NCBI GenBank assembly: GCA_015521095.1
Contig: WAOU01000067.1
Span: 1-17,100, forward strand
Source of the DNA: Desulfurococcales archaeon
GTDB lineage: Archaea; Thermoproteota; Thermoprotei_A; Sulfolobales; Acidilobaceae
DNA: 17,100 bases
Direction of reading: 5' to 3'
The notes beneath the pieces were generated by a model. It was not told the origin of the DNA, made no database searches, and saw only the letters and a program-made list of their open reading frames with translations. The position numbers were made by a program, and so were the translations under genes. How positions within the stretch are numbered: the stretch's first letter is position 1; the number at the start of each line of letters is the position of its first letter. Below are positions 13,235-17,100 of this stretch, one piece after another.

Positions 13235-16200
13235 CTATTCTTTAAGATACAAGTAAATGGACATATAGGGATACCCCTTTATTCTATCGAGAAAGTTCTC
13301 GATCCTTGAAGTGTCCTTGGCAACCATTACAATGTATCCGTAGTCGAGAAGTTTGTGGAGCCCACGTCTACTCGCACCCAGAACCCGCCTATATGCTCTC
13401 CGATGCTCCTCACTTAATTGTTTCTTAAAACGTCTTAGGTAGATGTCGCTTAGCTCATCGAATACATCTTCATTCTGCACCGCTACAGTAACGAGCATGG
13501 AACTGCCCATAATTCTTTCTGCTTCACTAATTCTTTCTGCTGCGTGATTAAGGCATTCTTTCAGAGTTGAGCAGTATGTTTTTGAGAACAGTAACTTTCC
13601 TGGAATAGTATAGTTCCTGTATACGGTCATTGAAGAAAGATATTCGTCTATTTTTTCTTTGATCAAGGAATCCTGTTTCTCTGGATCTTTGAGAGTCACA
13701 GCTTCTTTCATCATGTCCCAATAATTCTCGAAGCTCTCGATCTCATGTATTGATAATCTGGATAACTGGATAAAGTCCTCAGGTTCAAAAACCGTTAATT
13801 TTTGATGGAATGAGTTTAGAGACAATTGTACAAGTGATATCGTCTCGGTCTGCGCAGGCTCGTATCTAGTCCAGTCTTTACAGTTTCCTATTCTGAATAT
13901 TCTGCTTCCAGCTTTCACAGTTATGGGGAATATTGTATATCCTTGGCTGTCCACGGACTCTCCACAACTATAGAATGTTGGCTTTATCCTTTTCCAGCCC
14001 GATATTCTCTCCTTATCCGATGCTAGGATTGTATCAGGCGCTATGTACATGTACCATGAAAAGTAATCTGCTGGGTCTTCTCCTTTGGGAACTTGATAGG
14101 CTACTATTTTGTCATTTATCTGCCAGTAGTCGAGTTTTCCTATGGATTGTAAAAGGTCGAGGGATTTGCTTGTCCTTATACCTCCCAGTAAATTGTTAGG
14201 GAGTACTACTAGTGGAAGACCTCCTCCTTGAAGTGTACGGGTTCTCTCCATTATTTCCTGTATAGTGTTATAGAGGGTGACTATATTGGATAGTCTGAGT
14301 CTTTGTGCTTGGATTAGTCTTCTTTTCTGGTTATAGTCTTCTTCGTGGTATAGGGATACTACCCTTGAGGGTAGGCCATCTCTTCCTGCTCTGCCCACTT
14401 CCTGATAGTAATCCTCTACTCCGTCACTTGGAGTGACGTGTAGTATCCATCTAATGTTTGGAATGTCCATTCCCATGCCGAAGGCTTTTGTCGCCACTAT
14501 TATCCTGGGACCATGGCCTGTTTTTGATGCTCTGTAAACTAAGTTCTCAGCTTCTCTCCTTTCCCTGCTTGATAGTTGTCCGTGGTAGCCGATGGATTTT
14601 ATCCCTGTAAGTTTTTCTATTGCCTCTGCTAGAACTTCTACGTTTGCCCATTCACTCTTCTCGCTCTTTACGTAAGATGTAAACACTATGCCTAGCCACG
14701 GATCACTTACCGAAGAGGCCCACTCGGACAACGAGCTTATTGTGCGAGCTATGTCCTTATGCCTTTCTTTACTTGTGTATTCTTTCACTTGGAATACCAG
14801 GTTAGGCCTTATACTAGGTGCTCTTAGGATAAGTGGCTTGTCCACACTCAATTCTTTTAGCGGGGACTTTTCGTCAAGGCTAATCCTTATCGATAAAGGT
14901 TCCTCTTGGAACCCGAGCTCGTTTAGAATCGACCGGAGTAATTCGCTGCTTGCGCTTGCAGTGAAGAGTGTTATCGGTGGCCAGTTTGCTACCTTATAGA
15001 TTTCTGATATTGTTCTAGCTGCGTGTAGGTAAGAGGGCCTGAAGCTCGTACCCCATTTGCTTATTGTATGTGCTTCGTCTAGTACTATTAGGCTGGGAAG
15101 TCTTTTGGCGAAGACCTCGACGAAGGATTGGTCGTAGAATCTTTCTGGTGTTACGTATACAAAGTCTACTAGTCCACGCTCCATGATCTCTAGGATTGCT
15201 TTTTTATCATCTGGTCTTGTGGATGAATCAATTTTTACGGCTGTGAATCCTTTTTCTTGGAGACCCTCTATTTGGTCTCTCATTAATGCTCTTAGAGGAG
15301 AGACTACTAGGACGTAGCCTGGCTCGATCCTGGAAAGGATAGCTCCCGAGAGCTGGAATATTGCTGATTTGCCTGCTCCTGTCGGCAATATTATGGATAC
15401 GGGTAACGGTCTTTTGGATAGGGATGAGAGCAGTATTGCTTTGATACCTGTGTATTGGTAGGGTTTTAGACTATATAGGGGGTTCCAGTATTTTTTCATG
15501 AGTCTTTCTGCTACTTCTACCATTTCTTCAACAATATCGTGTGGATCATGTAGGGAGGTTTGTTCTGGTTCTTCTGGTTCGGGGCCTACGAATTCGATCT
15601 TTGTGTTGTTTGGTCTTAGCGTTGTCGTTACTCCTATCGCGTTCATCGAGCCTAGGATCGACGTTATCCTTGCAGTTGATGCATCTAGATACTCTTTGTA
15701 GAGTCCCCTTGATAGGAGATCACTTAGATATCTTGGTGCCGGGTATCTCTCAGGGTATACGGCTACCTTTGGACTATGCCGGGCAAATACTTCTGGGTAT
15801 AGTACATAGACGTCCCAACTTACAATTATGGCGTCGACGTCTTCCTCTTCAACTTCGTCGATAGAAACATTATGCAATGATATGCTCTTGACTCTTAATC
15901 TTTCACTGAGGATGTGTTCTAGAACATGTAGTGATGAATCATCAGGGGTAATGATTAATGGTATGGTATCTTTTCCTTCTTTTGCATTGTATTCGAGGAA
16001 TTTGGATATTAATGATGCCGCTCTTGGTATGTTGATCGCGTGTTCGGTGCCGTTTAGTAGCTTTATTTTTGGCGCTCTACGCATAATTATACTCTTCTTG
16101 GTTCTCTTCCTACTGCATTCTTGTTCTTCGAGGGTTATGCCCCAGGTTTTCAACTGGTCTTCGTATGGTCCTGGTCCTGTCCAGTTTTGGCAGTCTTGCT

Positions 16201-17100
16201 CGGACAATAGACAGTTATAGATTACGTCTTTCCGTCCTCTGATAGTTACGCATTCAAGGTACCATGGCTCTATCTGTATGTTCTTGTCCAGTAGCCTTCT
16301 GTTTGCTATTTTAACGGTCTTTAGTAGCTCGTCCGCTATTTCTTTCTTGCCGGCGATTAGGAGTGATACAGCGGCTATTATCGGGTTTCCTTGTCGCCTT
16401 CTTAGGGATTCTATGTAGGACCTTGCTGGTCCTTTTCGACTATTGTTATTTATTATAATATATGGTGAATAATATTTGCATGCATACCTTGGCTTATCAG
16501 TTACTAGTATTGCGTTGTTATCGCATTGTATTGTTTCAGGACTTATTCCTGCTAGGAAGCTTAAATTATATGATGTAATTGTGTCATGGAGCTGGTAGGT
16601 TTCTATGAGGTATTTTAGCTTCTTTGCTATTTTCTCGATATTGTCGGTGATGCTTTTTCCGTCGGTTTCTATGCCTAGATGGTAGTTTAGGCTAGAGATG
16701 CTTGGATATGCTTCTGGGAGGACCTGTAATGCTAGTTCTCTTAGATCTAGTCCTGGACATCCCCATGAGATCAGGGTTCTTGGCCCATATTCTGCGTGTT
16801 TGAGAGGTGTGAACTGTATCTCTGCGTAGGACCTGTAGGGTTCTGGAAGCGTGCTTGTATCATAGTTTTCATCGTCTATTCTTATGATTATTCGTTTCTT
16901 ACCGCAGTATGCAATTACTTTATCGGCTAGTGGATTCCTTAGCCCTAGGAGTCTGATCACATCGTCTACAAGCTTGTTTTTCTCTCCTAAATCACATCCT
17001 TTCAGTCGTAATAGGACTACTAGTTCGGGCCTATTTCTCTGCTCAAGTATAGATACTATGCCTTTTGGAGGACACCAATATTTTACGTAATTCGTGATAA
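13235..17100 (-). CDS. Large RecQ-like DNA helicase with novel flanking domains (5' end outside window)
   Basis: At least 1287 residues are visible because the frame stays open to the right edge. The GTG at 16960 is only the first in-window start codon and has no ribosome site at proper distance, so it is probably internal. Residue numbers count from it. The helicase core is RecQ-like: LKPYQYTGIKAIL (498-510), Walker A LPTGAGKS (525-532), VVSPLRALMRDQ, DEAHTISKWGTSFRPSYLHA (628-647, the RecQ aromatic-rich loop), TLFTASAS (664-671), GIVFTSYV, IIVATKAFGMGMDIPNIRWILH and QEVGRAGRDG (853-862). It should unwind DNA 3' to 5' with ATP. I see no RecQ four-Cys zinc site after the core. The preceding about 490 residues and following about 360 residues are unrecognised. 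RecQ is uncommon in crenarchaea, so a repair or defence role is possible; partners would lie beyond the right edge. Confidence 0.9.
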   Translation of the reverse strand, partial: ITNYVKYWCPPKGIVSILEQRNRPELVVLLRLKGCDLGEKNKLVDDVIRLLGLRNPLADKVIAYCGKKRIIIRIDDENYDTSTLPEPYRSYAEIQFTPLKHAEYGPRTLISWGCPGLDLRELALQVLPEAYPSISSLNYHLGIETDGKSITDNIEKIAKKLKYLIETYQLHDTITSYNLSFLAGISPETIQCDNNAILVTDKPRYACKYYSPYIIINNNSRKGPARSYIESLRRRQGNPIIAAVSLLIAGKKEIADELLKTVKIANRRLLDKNIQIEPWYLECVTIRGRKDVIYNCLLSEQDCQNWTGPGPYEDQLKTWGITLEEQECSRKRTKKSIIMRRAPKIKLLNGTEHAINIPRAASLISKFLEYNAKEGKDTIPLIITPDDSSLHVLEHILSERLRVKSISLHNVSIDEVEEEDVDAIIVSWDVYVLYPEVFARHSPKVAVYPERYPAPRYLSDLLSRGLYKEYLDASTARITSILGSMNAIGVTTTLRPNNTKIEFVGPEPEEPEQTSLHDPHDIVEEMVEVAERLMKKYWNPLYSLKPYQYTGIKAILLSSLSKRPLPVSIILPTGAGKSAIFQLSGAILSRIEPGYVLVVSPLRALMRDQIEGLQEKGFTAVKIDSSTRPDDKKAILEIMERGLVDFVYVTPERFYDQSFVEVFAKRLPSLIVLDEAHTISKWGTSFRPSYLHAARTISEIYKVANWPPITLFTASASSELLRSILNELGFQEEPLSIRISLDEKSPLKELSVDKPLILRAPSIRPNLVFQVKEYTSKERHKDIARTISSLSEWASSVSDPWLGIVFTSYVKSEKSEWANVEVLAEAIEKLTGIKSIGYHGQLSSRERREAENLVYRASKTGHGPRIIVATKAFGMGMDIPNIRWILHVTPSDGVEDYYQEVGRAGRDGLPSRVVSLYHEEDYNQKRRLIQAQRLRLSNIVTLYNTIQEIMERTRTLQGGGLPLVVLPNNLLGGIRTSKSLDLLQSIGKLDYWQINDKIVAYQVPKGEDPADYFSWYMYIAPDTILASDKERISGWKRIKPTFYSCGESVDSQGYTIFPITVKAGSRIFRIGNCKDWTRYEPAQTETISLVQLSLNSFHQKLTVFEPEDFIQLSRLSIHEIESFENYWDMMKEAVTLKDPEKQDSLIKEKIDEYLSSMTVYRNYTIPGKLLFSKTYCSTLKECLNHAAERISEAERIMGSSMLVTVAVQNEDVFDELSDIYLRRFKKQLSEEHRRAYRRVLGASRRGLHKLLDYGYIVMVAKDTSRIENFLDRIKGYPYMSIYLYLKE

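Noticed and set aside
16960..17100. Reading GTG 16960 as the true helicase start
   Set aside because: The frame is open for all 46 codons upstream to the edge, with no stop and no ribosome site near the GTG, so the gene very likely begins outside the window.
1..17100. CRISPR arrays, tRNA genes or insertion sequences
   Set aside because: No regularly spaced repeats, no cloverleaf with a TTCGA-type arm, and no transposase or long terminal inverted repeats were found by reading.

Overview
The window reads as chromosomal DNA of a hyperthermophilic Thermoproteota (crenarchaeon), probably of the Desulfurococcales type. I infer this from gene content (archaeal TIP49/RuvB-like ATPase, A-type ATPase subunit I, a UPF0248/MJ1316-family protein, a membrane-anchored family 5 solute-binding protein), from AGA/AGG arginine and ATA isoleucine codon use, from TATA boxes about 25 bases before likely transcript starts, and from GGTGA/GGAGG ribosome binding sites. 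No species is claimed. No rRNA, tRNA, CRISPR array or insertion sequence was seen, and no gene-free gap exceeds 300 bases.

Layout. 1-425 (-) is the start of a peptide-type ABC solute-binding protein, cut by the window edge. It diverges from pyrD (581-1546, +). A small UPF0248 protein (1549-1785, -) and an aldo/keto reductase (1958-2908, -) follow. Next come a polytopic membrane protein (3180-3920, +) and a two-gene unit made of a 119-residue unknown and a protein with a Bud32-like kinase C-terminus (4009-5734, +). That unit meets a TIP49-type AAA+ ATPase head-on (5731-7080, -), the two stop codons sharing one CTAG.

The most coherent system is at 7606-10315 (+): a stand-alone lipoyl domain, lipoyl synthase LipA and two lipoate-protein ligase-like proteins. 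The last three genes overlap, and a small unknown gene (7283-7507) lies just upstream. Together they could attach octanoate or lipoate to the carrier and insert sulfur into it, yet no 2-oxoacid dehydrogenase or glycine cleavage gene is nearby, so the client of the carrier is unknown. A perfect 13-bp inverted repeat sits just before the start of the second ligase.

A-type ATPase subunit I follows (10450-12501, +), then a PadR-type regulator (12731-13189, +). The right end is one very long minus-strand gene (13235 to beyond 17100): a RecQ-like helicase core between about 500 residues of unrecognised N-terminal sequence and about 360 residues of unrecognised C-terminal sequence. Its frame is still open at the window edge, so its true start lies outside. 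It is a candidate genome-maintenance or defence protein.
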